A stretch of 64,000 bases of DNA from Candidatus Omnitrophica bacterium UBA6233 (GCA_002440965.1 DJWJ01000011.1:84315-148314), one strand, 5' to 3'; counted from the first letter of the stretch, positions 7,398 through 15,684 are shown. Notes: generated by a model not told the origin, from the sequence alone. Translations and numbers: made by a program.

Positions 7398-8044
7398 GCA
7401 ATCTTTTTAGTAAGAGCGATTATCTCTTCGAGAACCAAACCCGCATCGCCGTCTGCCGCAAGACGATATAATTTTTTCTTATCCTGATAATATTTTATAA
7501 GGCTGGAGACCTCGTTTTTGTAAACTTCCAGCCGTTTTTTAATCGTTTCTTCCCGGTCGTCGCTCCTTTGAAAAAGCGCGCCTTGGCACTTATCGCAAAC
7601 TCCCTTATTCTTAGGAGGCATATTCCTGATGTGAAAATTCGCTCCGCAGACACTGCAAACCAATCTTCCCGAGAGCCTCTGGATAATTACACTATCACTT
7701 GAATCCAGGTATACAACCATATCCACATCTAAATTCTTCTGCTTGAATATTTCTTCCAGGGTTTGAGCTTGGGAAAAATTGCGCGGATAACCGTCGAGAA
7801 TAAAACCTTTCTTTATATCGCTTTGCGAGAATCTCTCCAAAAGCATCTTGCTCATTAACTCATCAGGGACCAAAAGCCCGCGCTCCATATAGTCTTTGGC
7901 TTCTTTTCCCAAGGCAGTTGCGTCTTTGACGTTTTGCCTTAGGATATCGCCGGTAGATATATGCGGCAAACTCAATCTCTCCGCCAATCTTTTGGCCTGA
8001 GTTCCTTTACCTGCTCCGGGTGGACCTAATAGCACTATTCTCAT
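7394..8044 (-). CDS. adk: Adenylate kinase (zinc-binding lid)
   Basis: The 216-residue enzyme interconverts ATP + AMP and 2 ADP. The Walker A is GPPGAGKGTQ at residue 7, the AMP-binding segment is HISTGDILR, and DGYPRNFSQA is the core motif. The long-form lid carries a four-cysteine zinc site (C-S-V-C ... C-D-K-C). Transcribed with secY upstream and map downstream, as in many spc operons. An AAGGTG ribosome-binding site precedes the ATG. A family A repeat separates it from secY. Confidence 0.97.
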   Translation of the reverse strand: MRIVLLGPPGAGKGTQAKRLAERLSLPHISTGDILRQNVKDATALGKEAKDYMERGLLVPDELMSKMLLERFSQSDIKKGFILDGYPRNFSQAQTLEEIFKQKNLDVDMVVYLDSSDSVIIQRLSGRLVCSVCGANFHIRNMPPKNKGVCDKCQGALFQRSDDREETIKKRLEVYKNEVSSLIKYYQDKKKLYRLAADGDAGLVLEEIIALTKKIA

Positions 8045-8092
8045 ATATACACCTTAATTAAAAACTTAAAACGCAAAACTGCTTATTTAATT

Positions 8093-8226
8093 AATGTCAA
8101 AATAACAAAGCACAAAATTCAAAATAAATTTAAATGACAAATTCCAAATGACAAAACTTTTGTTTTGCTATTTGACATTTGGACTTTGAATTTATTTTGG
8201 ACTTTAAATTTTGTCATTTGTCATTA
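8093..8226. repeat. AT-rich palindromic repeat, family A, copy 3
   Basis: It fills most of the 197-nt secY-adk gap. It starts AATGTCAAAATAACAAAGCA and ends TTGTCATTTGTCATTA, with a small central palindrome around CAAAACTTTTGTTTTG. It has the clearest dyad symmetry of the family, so it serves well as the reference copy. Confidence 0.9.
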
Positions 8227-8241
8227 CACTTTTTACTTTAA

Positions 8242-9588
8242 CTATCTTCTTCCTTTAATATGGCTTCCTTTAATAAAGCCTTCGTAGTGATGCGTCAACA
8301 AATGCGATTCTATTTGTTTTAAGGTATCCAGCATAACTCCTACTATGATCAAGATTCCTGTGCCTCCAAAAAATGAGGCAACCAAATACGGGACTTTAAG
8401 CCAGGCCATGATAAAATCCGGGAAGATGGCGATAACTACGATGAAAAGCGCGCCTGCCAAGGTAATCCGGGTCATCACATAATCCAGATATTCAGCTGTA
8501 GGCGCACCCGGACGAATGCCTGGAATAAACCCGCCGTATTTTTTCATATTCTCGGAAAGATCCTGCGGATTAAACACTATTGCCGTATAAAAATAACAAA
8601 AGAACATAATCAGGAGCCCATAAACAACCGTATAAAGCACATGGCCGCGGATTAAACTCTCTGCCAATCTTTGAAATCCCGGATTGGGAATAAACGATGC
8701 CAATGTCGCCGGAAAAAGAATGATCGATTGAGCGAATATGATGGCTATAACTCCGGAGGTATCCACTTTCAGGGGAATATAAGTGGACTGCCCTCCATAA
8801 ATCTTTCTGCCGACGATCCTGCGCGCATATTGAACAGGGATTTTCCTCTGGCCCTGGGTAATCATTATTACCGCGAAAACTACGCCTACCAGAAAAATAC
8901 CCATAATTAACAAGGTAAAAGGCTGAATTTGCCGGCGGCTTGCCGCAAAAGGCGAAACCAAAACATACAACTGGTGCATCGCAGCCGGAATCCTTGATAT
9001 GATACCGGCGGTAATTACCAATGATATACCGTTACCTATTCCGCGCTCCTGTATTTGCTCGCCCAGCCACATAATAAAAATAGTGCCGGTAGTCAAGGTC
9101 AAAACAGTAACCAGACGAAAACCCCAACCCGGTGTCATAACTATTCTTAAACCTTCAAAACGAGCCGGATTTTCCAGCCAAAGAGCGATAAAATACGATT
9201 GAACCAGGGCTAAGGCTACTGTGCCATAACGGGTAAATTGGTTTATTTTCTCATAGCCAGCTTTACCTTCTTTGGCTATTTTCTCCAAAGCGGGGATTAC
9301 CGCGGTCAATAGCTGCATGATGATCGATGAAGATATATACGGCATAATCCCCAGCGCAAATATGGTCAGCTTTTCCATTGCGCCTCCGGAAAACATATTA
9401 ATTATGCCAAAGATCGTGCCGCCTTGCGTCCGGGATATGCGGTTAAAAAATTCGGCCAGGGCTGCTCCGTCAATGCCGGGAGTCGGAACATAACAACCAA
9501 CCCTGTATACCGCAATCAAAGCGCCAGTTATAATCAAACGCCTCTTTAGATCCGGAATCTTAAAGGCATTAACTAGAGCGCTAAACAT
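8242..9588 (-). CDS. secY: Protein translocase subunit SecY
   Basis: The 448-residue channel-forming inner-membrane protein with ten predicted helices starts at the LKRRLIITGALIAVYRVG region (helix 1). The plug-domain region GIINMFSGGAMEKLTIFALG and the cytoplasmic loop VQYARRIVGRKIYGGQSTYIPLK are recognisable. It works with SecE (at 32829), SecDF (38293) and YajC (40513), all in this window. It overlaps the 3' end of rplO by 8 nt in the usual spc-operon position. Confidence 0.98.
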   Translation of the reverse strand: MFSALVNAFKIPDLKRRLIITGALIAVYRVGCYVPTPGIDGAALAEFFNRISRTQGGTIFGIINMFSGGAMEKLTIFALGIMPYISSSIIMQLLTAVIPALEKIAKEGKAGYEKINQFTRYGTVALALVQSYFIALWLENPARFEGLRIVMTPGWGFRLVTVLTLTTGTIFIMWLGEQIQERGIGNGISLVITAGIISRIPAAMHQLYVLVSPFAASRRQIQPFTLLIMGIFLVGVVFAVIMITQGQRKIPVQYARRIVGRKIYGGQSTYIPLKVDTSGVIAIIFAQSIILFPATLASFIPNPGFQRLAESLIRGHVLYTVVYGLLIMFFCYFYTAIVFNPQDLSENMKKYGGFIPGIRPGAPTAEYLDYVMTRITLAGALFIVVIAIFPDFIMAWLKVPYLVASFFGGTGILIIVGVMLDTLKQIESHLLTHHYEGFIKGSHIKGRR

Positions 9589-10078
9589 TGATAACTTCCG
9601 CTACTCCGCCGGCCTTTTTGATTTCTTCCGAGGCCTTTTTGGAGAATGAGTGGGCCTGAACAGTTATGGGATTTTTTACGCAACCGTCCCCCAGAATCTT
9701 AACCAGCTTACCCTTATCTTTAATCAAACCTTTAGCCAGTAAAAGTTCCGGATTTATCACGGTTTCTTTTATTTTAGCCAAGCTTTCCAGGTTTACAATC
9801 TGATATTCTTTTTTAAATACACTATTGAAACCGCGTTTTGGCATTTTGCGGACTAAAGGAGACTGCCCTCCTTCGAAACCTAAATAAAAATGCCTTCCCG
9901 CGCGGGAAGTCTGGCCCTTGCTTCCTCTAGTCGAAGTTTTTCCATGCCCCGAGCTAGAACCTCTGCCTAAATACTTACGCCCTTTATGCGCGCCAGCCGG
10001 AACTTTTAAGTTAAATAAACCGACTAACTGCGCAGAATCTTGCGACTTACTCTTTTTTATGGTTTTTTTGCTTTTCAT
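9581..10078 (-). CDS. rplO: 50S ribosomal protein L15
   Basis: The 165-residue L15 has the Gly-rich N-terminal rRNA-binding stretch (GRGSSSGHGKTSTRG, then GFEGGQSPLVRKMPKRGF) and a C-terminal domain ending AGGVAEVINV. The N-terminus carries an extra ~20-residue Lys/Ser-rich start. No Shine-Dalgarno is present: the leader and the ATG are part of a repeat also found before rplJ. In most bacteria rpmD (L30) would lie between rpsE and rplO; here it is missing. Confidence 0.97.
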   Translation of the reverse strand: MKSKKTIKKSKSQDSAQLVGLFNLKVPAGAHKGRKYLGRGSSSGHGKTSTRGSKGQTSRAGRHFYLGFEGGQSPLVRKMPKRGFNSVFKKEYQIVNLESLAKIKETVINPELLLAKGLIKDKGKLVKILGDGCVKNPITVQAHSFSKKASEEIKKAGGVAEVINV

Positions 10079-10133
10079 AGTTCGACTCTTTTCACTCGCT
10101 CACTATGAACCCTGAGTTTATCAAAGGGTTCAT
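10079..10133 (-). repeat. Repeat family B, copy 1 (rplO leader)
   Basis: On the minus strand the gap reads GAACCC...AAACTCAGGGTTC, a hairpin with 6-bp arms, then TTCATAGTGAGCGAGTGAAA and GAGTCGAACTATG, where the final ATG starts rplO. TTCATAGT pairs with ACTATGAA, so the start codon falls within an 8-bp stem. A second copy precedes rplJ (31076-31172). The element occupies the place where rpmD is expected. Confidence 0.75.
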
Positions 10134-10135
10134 CT

Positions 10136-10588
10136 TTAACTTTTGAGGCTCTTTAAGCCCTCGACGGTAGCTTTAATAACATTAATAGGGTTATTGGATT
10201 TAAGGCACTTTGTCAATATATCCTTGATGCCTGCGGCTTCGCATATAGCCCGCACAGGACCAGCTGCGATTACCCCTGTCCCTTCCGAGGCTGGTTTAAG
10301 CATTACTTTGGCAGCGCCATAGTGCCCGACAACTTCATGAGGAATAGTGGAACCCTCAAGGCTAACCCTAAAAAGGCTCTTTTTGGCCTTAGTCAGGGAT
10401 TTGCGTATTGCATCCGCCACCTCATTAGCTTTATCCAAAGCAAATCCAACCCTGCCCTTGGTATCGCCTACAACTACAAGCGCGCTAAAATGTAATTTCT
10501 TGCCGCCTTTGGTAACCTTGGTAACACGGTTGATGGTAATTACCTTTTCAATTAATTCCGGCTGCTGTTCAATGTTTAACTCACGCAT
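10136..10588 (-). CDS. rpsE: 30S ribosomal protein S5
   Basis: The 150-residue S5 is slightly shorter than the enteric form of about 166. The double-stranded RNA-binding N-terminal half (VITINRVTKVTKGGKKLHFSA, VVGDTKGRVGFALDKANEV) and C-terminal half (PASEGTGVIAAGPVRAICEAAG) are intact. S5 sits by the mRNA entry channel and affects fidelity. It starts 3 nt after rplR. Confidence 0.98.
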   Translation of the reverse strand: MRELNIEQQPELIEKVITINRVTKVTKGGKKLHFSALVVVGDTKGRVGFALDKANEVADAIRKSLTKAKKSLFRVSLEGSTIPHEVVGHYGAAKVMLKPASEGTGVIAAGPVRAICEAAGIKDILTKCLKSNNPINVIKATVEGLKSLKS

Positions 10589-10591
10589 AAG

Positions 10592-10951
10592 TTAAAACTC
10601 CAATCCGCCTTTTCTTAAGGATTCGGCAAATGCCTTTATCCTGCCATGATATAAATAACCTGCCCTGTCAAATATGATTTTACTAATCCCTTTTTCTTTG
10701 GCCATTTTAGAAAAAACCTCTCCAAAAACGCCAGATGCTTTGACACTTCCGGAAGAACTTACGTTTTTCTTAAACTCTTTACTTGCCGTAGAAAAAGAAA
10801 ATAACACCTTATTCTCTGTGTCGTCGATAACTTGGGCTGAAAGATTGTTCAGGGAGCGTTTGACGACCAGACGCGGCTTACTGCCTGAGCCCTGCATTTT
10901 AATCCTGATTCTGCGATGCCTTTTTAATCTTGCGAGTTCTTTTTTATTCAT
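10592..10951 (-). CDS. rplR: 50S ribosomal protein L18
   Basis: L18 of 119 residues binds 5S rRNA; recognised by RLKRHRRIRIKMQGSGSKPRL and the C-terminal FDRAGYLYHGRIKAFAESLRKGGLEF. An in-frame GTG at 10963 would add four residues and overlap rplF. The ATG at 10951 is preferred because it gives the usual family start (MNKKELARLKRH), is preceded by GGTGG, and lies 1 nt after rplF. Confidence 0.97.
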   Translation of the reverse strand: MNKKELARLKRHRRIRIKMQGSGSKPRLVVKRSLNNLSAQVIDDTENKVLFSFSTASKEFKKNVSSSGSVKASGVFGEVFSKMAKEKGISKIIFDRAGYLYHGRIKAFAESLRKGGLEF

Positions 10952-10952
10952 T

Positions 10953-11504
10953 TTATTTTCCACCGCCGGTTGCCTGAGCCTTGCCCACTTTCTTTTTCAC
11001 GTATTCCCCGACAAAACGAATGCCTTTACCTTTATAAGGCTCTGGCGGATATATGGCGCGTATCTCGGTCGATACCTTGCCAACCAATGCCTTATCAATA
11101 CCTCTTATAACTACCTGAGTCGGTTTAGGCGTCTCGATTTTTATGCCCGCGGGGATAGGAAAATTCACCTGATGGGAAAAACCCAGGCTCATATTCAGAA
11201 TGCTGCCCTGGACACCCGCTTTAAAACCCACGCCGATTATTTCCAGCTCTTTTGCATAGCCTTCTGTCACACCCTTGATCATATTCACTATCAAAGCCCG
11301 GTACAAACCATGCAAAGACCTGTCCATCTTGGTATCGGCAACCCGTTTCACCAAAACCTGGCCATCTTTTATCTCAAGGTTGATCCGGGGAGAAAGCGGA
11401 AGATTCAATTTCCCTTTAGCGCTCTCCACTAAAATAACGTTATCCTTTACTTCGACTTTGACTTCTTTAGGGACAGTAATAAGTTTTTTTCCTATTCTAG
11501 ACAT
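10953..11504 (-). CDS. rplF: 50S ribosomal protein L6
   Basis: The 183-residue L6 begins MSRIGKKLITVPKEVKVEV and carries the C-terminal signature PEPYKGKGIRFVGEYVKKKVGKAQATGGGK. It has two similar alpha-beta domains and binds near the sarcin-ricin loop and the GTPase-associated region. Length is normal. It follows rpsH by 7 nt. Confidence 0.98.
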   Translation of the reverse strand: MSRIGKKLITVPKEVKVEVKDNVILVESAKGKLNLPLSPRINLEIKDGQVLVKRVADTKMDRSLHGLYRALIVNMIKGVTEGYAKELEIIGVGFKAGVQGSILNMSLGFSHQVNFPIPAGIKIETPKPTQVVIRGIDKALVGKVSTEIRAIYPPEPYKGKGIRFVGEYVKKKVGKAQATGGGK

Positions 11505-11511
11505 ATTTTCC

Positions 11512-11907
11512 TTACCAGATGTAGCCGATAACTTCTCCGCCTAAACTCATTTCGCGGGCGTCCTTATCGGTCATAATACCTTTAGATGTTGAGATGATTG
11601 CCAAACCTCTGCCTCTTAAAACTGTAGGAACCTTTTTGTGAGTCACGTATAAACGTAATCCTGGACGGGAAATGCGCTTGATATTTCTGATCGCTCCTTT
11701 TCCGGCGACATATTTCAAATATATACGGACCTGGCCCTGTTTCTTATCTTCAATCAATTTAAAATTATCAACGTAACCTTCTTTTTTCAAAATCTCTAAA
11801 ATAGATTTTATGGTGTTAGAAGCCGGAACATCCACGCTATCCCTTTTGATCATTGTGGCGTTGCGGATTATCGTAAACACATCAGCTATTAAATCAGTTC
11901 TCGACAT
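11512..11907 (-). CDS. rpsH: 30S ribosomal protein S8
   Basis: The 131-residue S8 starts with the D-x-IAD-x-x-TIIRNA motif and ends with the classic STSKGIMTDKDARE and GGEVIGYIW segments. It binds helix 21 of 16S rRNA. In E. coli it represses the spc operon through a site in the rplX-rplE region, which here contains a repeat-like stretch instead. Confidence 0.98.
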   Translation of the reverse strand: MSRTDLIADVFTIIRNATMIKRDSVDVPASNTIKSILEILKKEGYVDNFKLIEDKKQGQVRIYLKYVAGKGAIRNIKRISRPGLRLYVTHKKVPTVLRGRGLAIISTSKGIMTDKDAREMSLGGEVIGYIW

Positions 11908-11924
11908 TATTCTCCTCTATTTTT

Positions 11925-12110
11925 CTACCAGCTTGCTTTTTTGACTCCCGGGATCATACCCTGCCAAGCCAGTTCCCTGAAACATATACGGCACAATTGA
12001 AACCTGCGCAAATAACCGCCGCTTCGGCCGCAGATAGCGCAACGATTATGTTTACGCGTCGAAAATTTTGCCTGCCTTTTCCATCTTGCTATTTGTGAAT
12101 TCTTAGCCAT
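11925..12110 (-). CDS. rpsN: 30S ribosomal protein S14, zinc type
   Basis: The 61-residue short S14 has the four zinc cysteines in CAICGR and CRICFRE (C+ type), and the GGYLRRFQLCRICFRELA motif. It is a late-assembling protein of the 30S head. Length and order (rplE-rpsN-rpsH) are typical for zinc-type S14. Confidence 0.98.
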   Translation of the reverse strand: MAKNSQIARWKRQAKFSTRKHNRCAICGRSGGYLRRFQLCRICFRELAWQGMIPGVKKASW

Positions 12111-12118
12111 AGCCTTTA

Positions 12119-12673
12119 TTAATCCTTATCTGTTTTAAAAGGGACGCCGAATAATTTCAATATAAGGCGGGCCTCTTCTTTGTTTCTAACATTCCTGATA
12201 ACAATGGTTATATCCATACCCTGAGTGCGGGTCAATTTATCGTATTCCATCTCCGGGAAAATTCCCTGCTCGCTAAGGCCTAACGTGTAATTACCCGCCT
12301 TGTCAAATGCGTCGGGAGAAACCCCCCTGAAATCACGGATACGCGGAAGCGCTATGTTCACTAAGCGATCCAGGAACTCATACATCATGAAACGGCGTAA
12401 AGTAACCTTGCAACCTACGGGAGAATTTTCTTTAACTTTAAAATTTGAGATAGCTTTTTTGGCCCGGCGCATAATCGCCTTCTGTCCGGTAATTAAAGCT
12501 AACTCATCCATCGCTTTTTCCAGGATCTTCACATCTTGAAGCGCTTCCCCCACGCCCATATTCACCACTATTTTTTCAATGCGAGGAACCGCCATCCTGT
12601 TCTTGATCTTTAATTCCTGCATCAGCTGCGGAACTATTTCTTTTCTGTATTTTTCTAATAATCTCGGTAACAT
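12119..12673 (-). CDS. rplE: 50S ribosomal protein L5
   Basis: The 184-residue L5 has the motif KIVVNMGVGEALQDVK, the MRRAKKAISNFKVKE block and the C-terminal GMDITIVIRNVRNKEEARLIL. L5 binds 5S rRNA and contacts P-site tRNA in the central protuberance. A GAGAGAG-type purine stretch precedes the ATG. Confidence 0.98.
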   Translation of the reverse strand: MLPRLLEKYRKEIVPQLMQELKIKNRMAVPRIEKIVVNMGVGEALQDVKILEKAMDELALITGQKAIMRRAKKAISNFKVKENSPVGCKVTLRRFMMYEFLDRLVNIALPRIRDFRGVSPDAFDKAGNYTLGLSEQGIFPEMEYDKLTRTQGMDITIVIRNVRNKEEARLILKLFGVPFKTDKD

Positions 12674-12691
12674 ATTTTCTCTCTCTACTTT

Positions 12692-12730
12692 TAGCTCTTC
12701 CTATGAGCTATCAGCTATGAACTATAAGCT
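12692..12730. repeat. Tandem AGCTATNN-type short repeat in the rplX-rplE junction
   Basis: Imperfect copies of a roughly 10-nt unit containing AGCTAT or ACTATA fill the 55-nt gap and slightly overlap the rplX stop. It resembles the TAG-rich short repeats at 15363, 46621 and 60705. Confidence 0.5.
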
Positions 12731-13040
12731 AAATAACTTCTTTGCAAGATTTGCAGACTCTGGATTTTGTTCCGTCTTTAAGTATTAAAAAACCGACTCT
12801 GGCAGCCTTATCGCAATGCTTACAGACCAACATAATATTACTCAAGGCTATAGGCATTTCGATTGAAACAATTCCGCCTTTTTGGTCCTGGCGGGTCTGC
12901 CGTTTATGCTTCTTGGCTAAATTTATTCCCTCTACAAGAGCGCGTCCGCTTTCATTAAAAATCTGGATGACTTTTCCTTTTTTCCCTTTATCTTTTCCTT
13001 TTATTACCTGGATTATGTCGTTCTTTTTAATTTTTTGCAT
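12729..13040 (-). CDS. rplX: 50S ribosomal protein L24
   Basis: The 103-residue L24 has an N-terminal KOW motif (DIIQVIKGKDKGKKGKVIQI) and a four-cysteine C-terminal pattern (C-x-x-C near residue 74 and SRVCKSCKEVI at the end), a probable zinc knuckle as in some bacterial L24 proteins. L24 nucleates assembly of the large subunit. It overlaps rplN by 1 nt. Confidence 0.98.
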   Translation of the reverse strand: MQKIKKNDIIQVIKGKDKGKKGKVIQIFNESGRALVEGINLAKKHKRQTRQDQKGGIVSIEMPIALSNIMLVCKHCDKAARVGFLILKDGTKSRVCKSCKEVI

Positions 13041-13408
13041 TAGATTACCTCGGGTGCCAAAGATATAATCTTGGAAAAATTCTTATCCCTTAATTCGCGG
13101 GCAACCGGACCGAATACGCGCGTGCCGCGGGGATTATCCTGATTATCGATAAAAACAACCGCATTGCGATCGAACCTTAACACTGAACCATCAAGACGCC
13201 TGATTGCCTGGCGGGTTCTTACGATAACGGCCCTGCCTTTTTCGCCTTTTTTAATCGTGGCATCCGGAGACGACTCTTTGATATTCACGTTAATAATATC
13301 CCCGATCTCGGCGTTAGGGCAGTTCTTTTTCCCTAAAACTCCGATCATCGATGCCTTTTTCGCGCCGGTATTATCCGCTACATCTAGTATGGAACGCAAC
13401 TGAATCAT
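13040..13408 (-). CDS. rplN: 50S ribosomal protein L14
   Basis: The 122-residue L14 starts MIQLRSILDVADNTGAKKAS, and the family signature RGTRVFGPVARELRDK is intact. It forms an intersubunit bridge and binds near the sarcin-ricin loop. It abuts rpsQ with no gap. Confidence 0.99.
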   Translation of the reverse strand: MIQLRSILDVADNTGAKKASMIGVLGKKNCPNAEIGDIINVNIKESSPDATIKKGEKGRAVIVRTRQAIRRLDGSVLRFDRNAVVFIDNQDNPRGTRVFGPVARELRDKNFSKIISLAPEVI

Positions 13409-13690
13409 TTAAATCTCCTCTTTTACTTCTATCTTGGCCGCTTCGCTGACTTTCTTGATAACTTCAGTTACTCTAAAATGCTTGTCTTTAGAAAGGGGCC
13501 GGGTTTCTTCAATCTTTACGGTGTCGCCAAACTTAGCGATCCCTTTCTCATCATGAGCTTTGAATTTGTTGAAAATCTTAGCAATACGCGAATATTTGGA
13601 GTGTTTGCTTATCCTCATAACGCGCACAACCACCGTCTTTTGCATTTTATTGCTTATTACCGTCCCGATAAACTCTTTTCGCTTTCCCAT
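13409..13690 (-). CDS. rpsQ: 30S ribosomal protein S17
   Basis: The 93-residue OB-fold protein is recognised by GTVISNKMQKTVVVRVMR, KYSRIAKIFNKFKAHDE and GDTVKIEETRPLSKDKHFRV. It binds helix 11 of 16S rRNA and is a primary assembly protein. Located between rpmC and rplN, as expected. Confidence 0.98.
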   Translation of the reverse strand: MGKRKEFIGTVISNKMQKTVVVRVMRISKHSKYSRIAKIFNKFKAHDEKGIAKFGDTVKIEETRPLSKDKHFRVTEVIKKVSEAAKIEVKEEI

Positions 13691-13692
13691 TT

Positions 13693-13893
13693 TTATTCTT
13701 TCTTTGAGTTCAAAATAGTTTCGACTACCGCAATGTCTTTTTTAACCAAAGAGAACAGGTGCGGCTTCTCTACTCTTCCGGTATAACGCTGGGAGTTCAA
13801 TTTAAAAAGCTCATCTTTCAGGGCTTTCTCTTTCTCCAGTAATTCAGCTTTTGATAAGTTGATTAAATCTTTTGCTTTCAGTCTTTTTGCCAT
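13693..13893 (-). CDS. rpmC: 50S ribosomal protein L29
   Basis: The 66-residue coiled-coil protein has the LKAKDLINLSKAELLEKEKAL start and the central LKDELFKLNSQRYTGRVEKP core. It lies near the peptide exit tunnel and contributes to the docking site for trigger factor and SRP. It is separated from rplP by 1 nt. Confidence 0.97.
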   Translation of the reverse strand: MAKRLKAKDLINLSKAELLEKEKALKDELFKLNSQRYTGRVEKPHLFSLVKKDIAVVETILNSKKE

Positions 13894-13894
13894 A

Positions 13895-14311
13895 TTATTT
13901 ATGTATACGTGATATAAATTTTGTCCTGAGTGGTAACTTATAGGCTACAAGCCTAAAACACTGACGGGCATACTCTTCGGGAACACCGCCCAATTCAAAC
14001 ATTATCTTTCCTCTTTTAACCACGCAAACCCAATGATCCAAATCCCCCTTGCCCTTACCCATACGCACTTCTGCCGGTTTTTTAGTTATTGATTTATCCG
14101 GAAAAACCCTAATCCAAAGCTTTCCCCCCTTATGCAGCTGACGGGCGATAATGACACGAGCGGCTTCAATCTGGGTATTCTTTAACCACCCGTTGTCCAG
14201 GCTTTTCAATCCGAATTCACCGAAGGCTAAATCTGCGCCGCTGGTGGCTATTCCTCTGCGCTGCCCCTTTTGTAATTTACGGTATTTTACTCTCTTGGGC
14301 ATTAAAGGCAT
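13895..14311 (-). CDS. rplP: 50S ribosomal protein L16
   Basis: The 138-residue L16 has MPKRVKYRKLQKGQRRG near the start, ARQLHKGGKLWIRVFPDKSIT, RMGKGKGDLDHWV and the final LPLRTKFI. It helps position tRNA in the A site. The first ATG is preferred to the one three codons in because an AGGAGA site lies 9 nt upstream of it. Confidence 0.98.
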   Translation of the reverse strand: MPLMPKRVKYRKLQKGQRRGIATSGADLAFGEFGLKSLDNGWLKNTQIEAARVIIARQLHKGGKLWIRVFPDKSITKKPAEVRMGKGKGDLDHWVCVVKRGKIMFELGGVPEEYARQCFRLVAYKLPLRTKFISRIHK

Positions 14312-14312
14312 A

Positions 14313-15008
14313 TCAGTTCATCTCCTTTTTAGCCTTTACTTCTTCGGCCTTAACTTCAGAAACATCCTGAATCACTTTCTTTTCCAAAACATCCCCCTTA
14401 TATATCCAGACTTTAACACCTATAAGCCCATAAGTAGTAAGGCTCTCGGCAAAACCATAATCTATATCCGCCCGAAAAGTCTGCAAGGGGACTTTGCCAA
14501 GTTTATAAGTTTCGGTCCGGGACATTTCTGCTCCGTTTAGACGTCCAGCGCAGCAAACGCGTATACCCTTAACTCCGGCGTTGATTGACTGCTCCATGGC
14601 TCGCTTTACGGCCCTGCGAAACGCAACGCGTTTCTCCATTTGGAAAGCGACGTTTTCAGCAACTAATTGCGCATCCCAAGCAGGCTGCTTTACTTCTTCG
14701 ATATCAATGGCGATTTCCTGTTTGGCCAAACTATTCAAATCCCCTCTTAAGCGCTCAATATCGGCTCCGTGACGGCCAATAATAAGCCCGGGGCGAGCGC
14801 TAAATATCCTGATTCTAATCTTATCCGCCAATCTATCAATTACGATTTTAGATACCGCAGCCTGTTTAAATCTTTTCTTGATGAATTTACGAATGTTATA
14901 ATCCTGATATATAAATTTAGGGAACTCTTTATGCCCGGCAAACCAACGCGAGTGCCATCCCTTGATAAAACCAATTCTTAGAAGTAACGGACTAACTTTT
15001 TGACCCAT
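14313..15008 (-). CDS. rpsC: 30S ribosomal protein S3
   Basis: The 231-residue S3 starts MGQKVSPLLLRIGFIKGWHS, has the KH domain (RPGLIIGRHGADIERLR) and the C-terminal GVKGIRVCCAGRLNGAEMSR block. S3 lines the mRNA entry channel. The end carries a short Lys/Glu-rich tail (SEVKAEEVKAKKEMN). Confidence 0.98.
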   Translation of the reverse strand: MGQKVSPLLLRIGFIKGWHSRWFAGHKEFPKFIYQDYNIRKFIKKRFKQAAVSKIVIDRLADKIRIRIFSARPGLIIGRHGADIERLRGDLNSLAKQEIAIDIEEVKQPAWDAQLVAENVAFQMEKRVAFRRAVKRAMEQSINAGVKGIRVCCAGRLNGAEMSRTETYKLGKVPLQTFRADIDYGFAESLTTYGLIGVKVWIYKGDVLEKKVIQDVSEVKAEEVKAKKEMN

Positions 15009-15011
15009 TTA

Positions 15012-15350
15012 TTATTCTCCTGATTTCAAATCTAATTCAATCCTGATATGGCAAGTTCTCTTTAAAATCGGTTGCGCCCGGCCAAAAGCCGCGGCCTTAA
15101 ACCTTTTCCAGCTCGGACCCACATTACATACTGCTTTAGAAATATAAAGCTGTTCGATATTAAAACCTTTTACCTTGGCATTAGCAATAGCCGAATTTAA
15201 TATCTTGATCAAATACTCTTTAGGACGCTTATTAATATTTAAAAGTAACGCCCGAGCAAAAACCGCATCCTTTCCGCGAATAAGATCCATTACCAGCCTT
15301 ACCTTAGGCGGCGAAATCCTCAAAAATTTTCCTTCTGCTTTAGCTATCAT
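15012..15350 (-). CDS. rplV: 50S ribosomal protein L22
   Basis: The 112-residue L22 begins MIAKAEGKFLRISPPKVRLV. The loop residues that line the exit tunnel (KAAAFGRAQPILKRTCHIRIEL) are recognisable. Length is normal. The 46-nt gap upstream holds a TAG-rich short repeat. Confidence 0.98.
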   Translation of the reverse strand: MIAKAEGKFLRISPPKVRLVMDLIRGKDAVFARALLLNINKRPKEYLIKILNSAIANAKVKGFNIEQLYISKAVCNVGPSWKRFKAAAFGRAQPILKRTCHIRIELDLKSGE

Positions 15351-15362
15351 TTTTTCTTTTTC

Positions 15363-15391
15363 CTATCTACTGACTACTATCTGCTAACTAC
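15363..15391. repeat. TAG-rich short tandem repeat in the rpsS-rplV junction
   Basis: On the minus strand it reads as imperfect copies of TAGNAGATAG (for example AGCAGATAGTAGTCAGTAG). Similar stretches occur at 46621 and 60705, again just upstream of a ribosome-binding site. Confidence 0.55.
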
Positions 15392-15396
15392 CCTTA

Positions 15397-15684
15397 TTAG
15401 GTTTTCTCTAATGCTTTCTTGGCCTTTACTCCGCCGTGCTTCCTGAATATGCGGGTAGGGGCAAACTCGCCTAATTTATGTCCAACCATATTTTCGGTTA
15501 CAAAAACAGGAACGTGTTTCTTGCCGTCATGAACGGCAAAAGTCAAACCTACGAAATCCGGAATAACAGTAGAAGCTCTCGACCAGGTTTTAATTGCCTG
15601 GCGCGTGCCGGATTTACGCTGCTGATCAACTTTCCTTAACAATCTTTCCTCAACATAAGGACCTTTTTTTAATGAACGTGGCAT
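15397..15684 (-). CDS. rpsS: 30S ribosomal protein S19
   Basis: The 95-residue S19 starts MPRSLKKGPYVEERLLRKV, and the signature FAVHDGKKHVPVFVTENMVGHKLGEFAPTR is visible as a contiguous block. It forms a complex with S13 in the 30S head. It overlaps rplB by 1 nt. Confidence 0.99.
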   Translation of the reverse strand: MPRSLKKGPYVEERLLRKVDQQRKSGTRQAIKTWSRASTVIPDFVGLTFAVHDGKKHVPVFVTENMVGHKLGEFAPTRIFRKHGGVKAKKALEKT

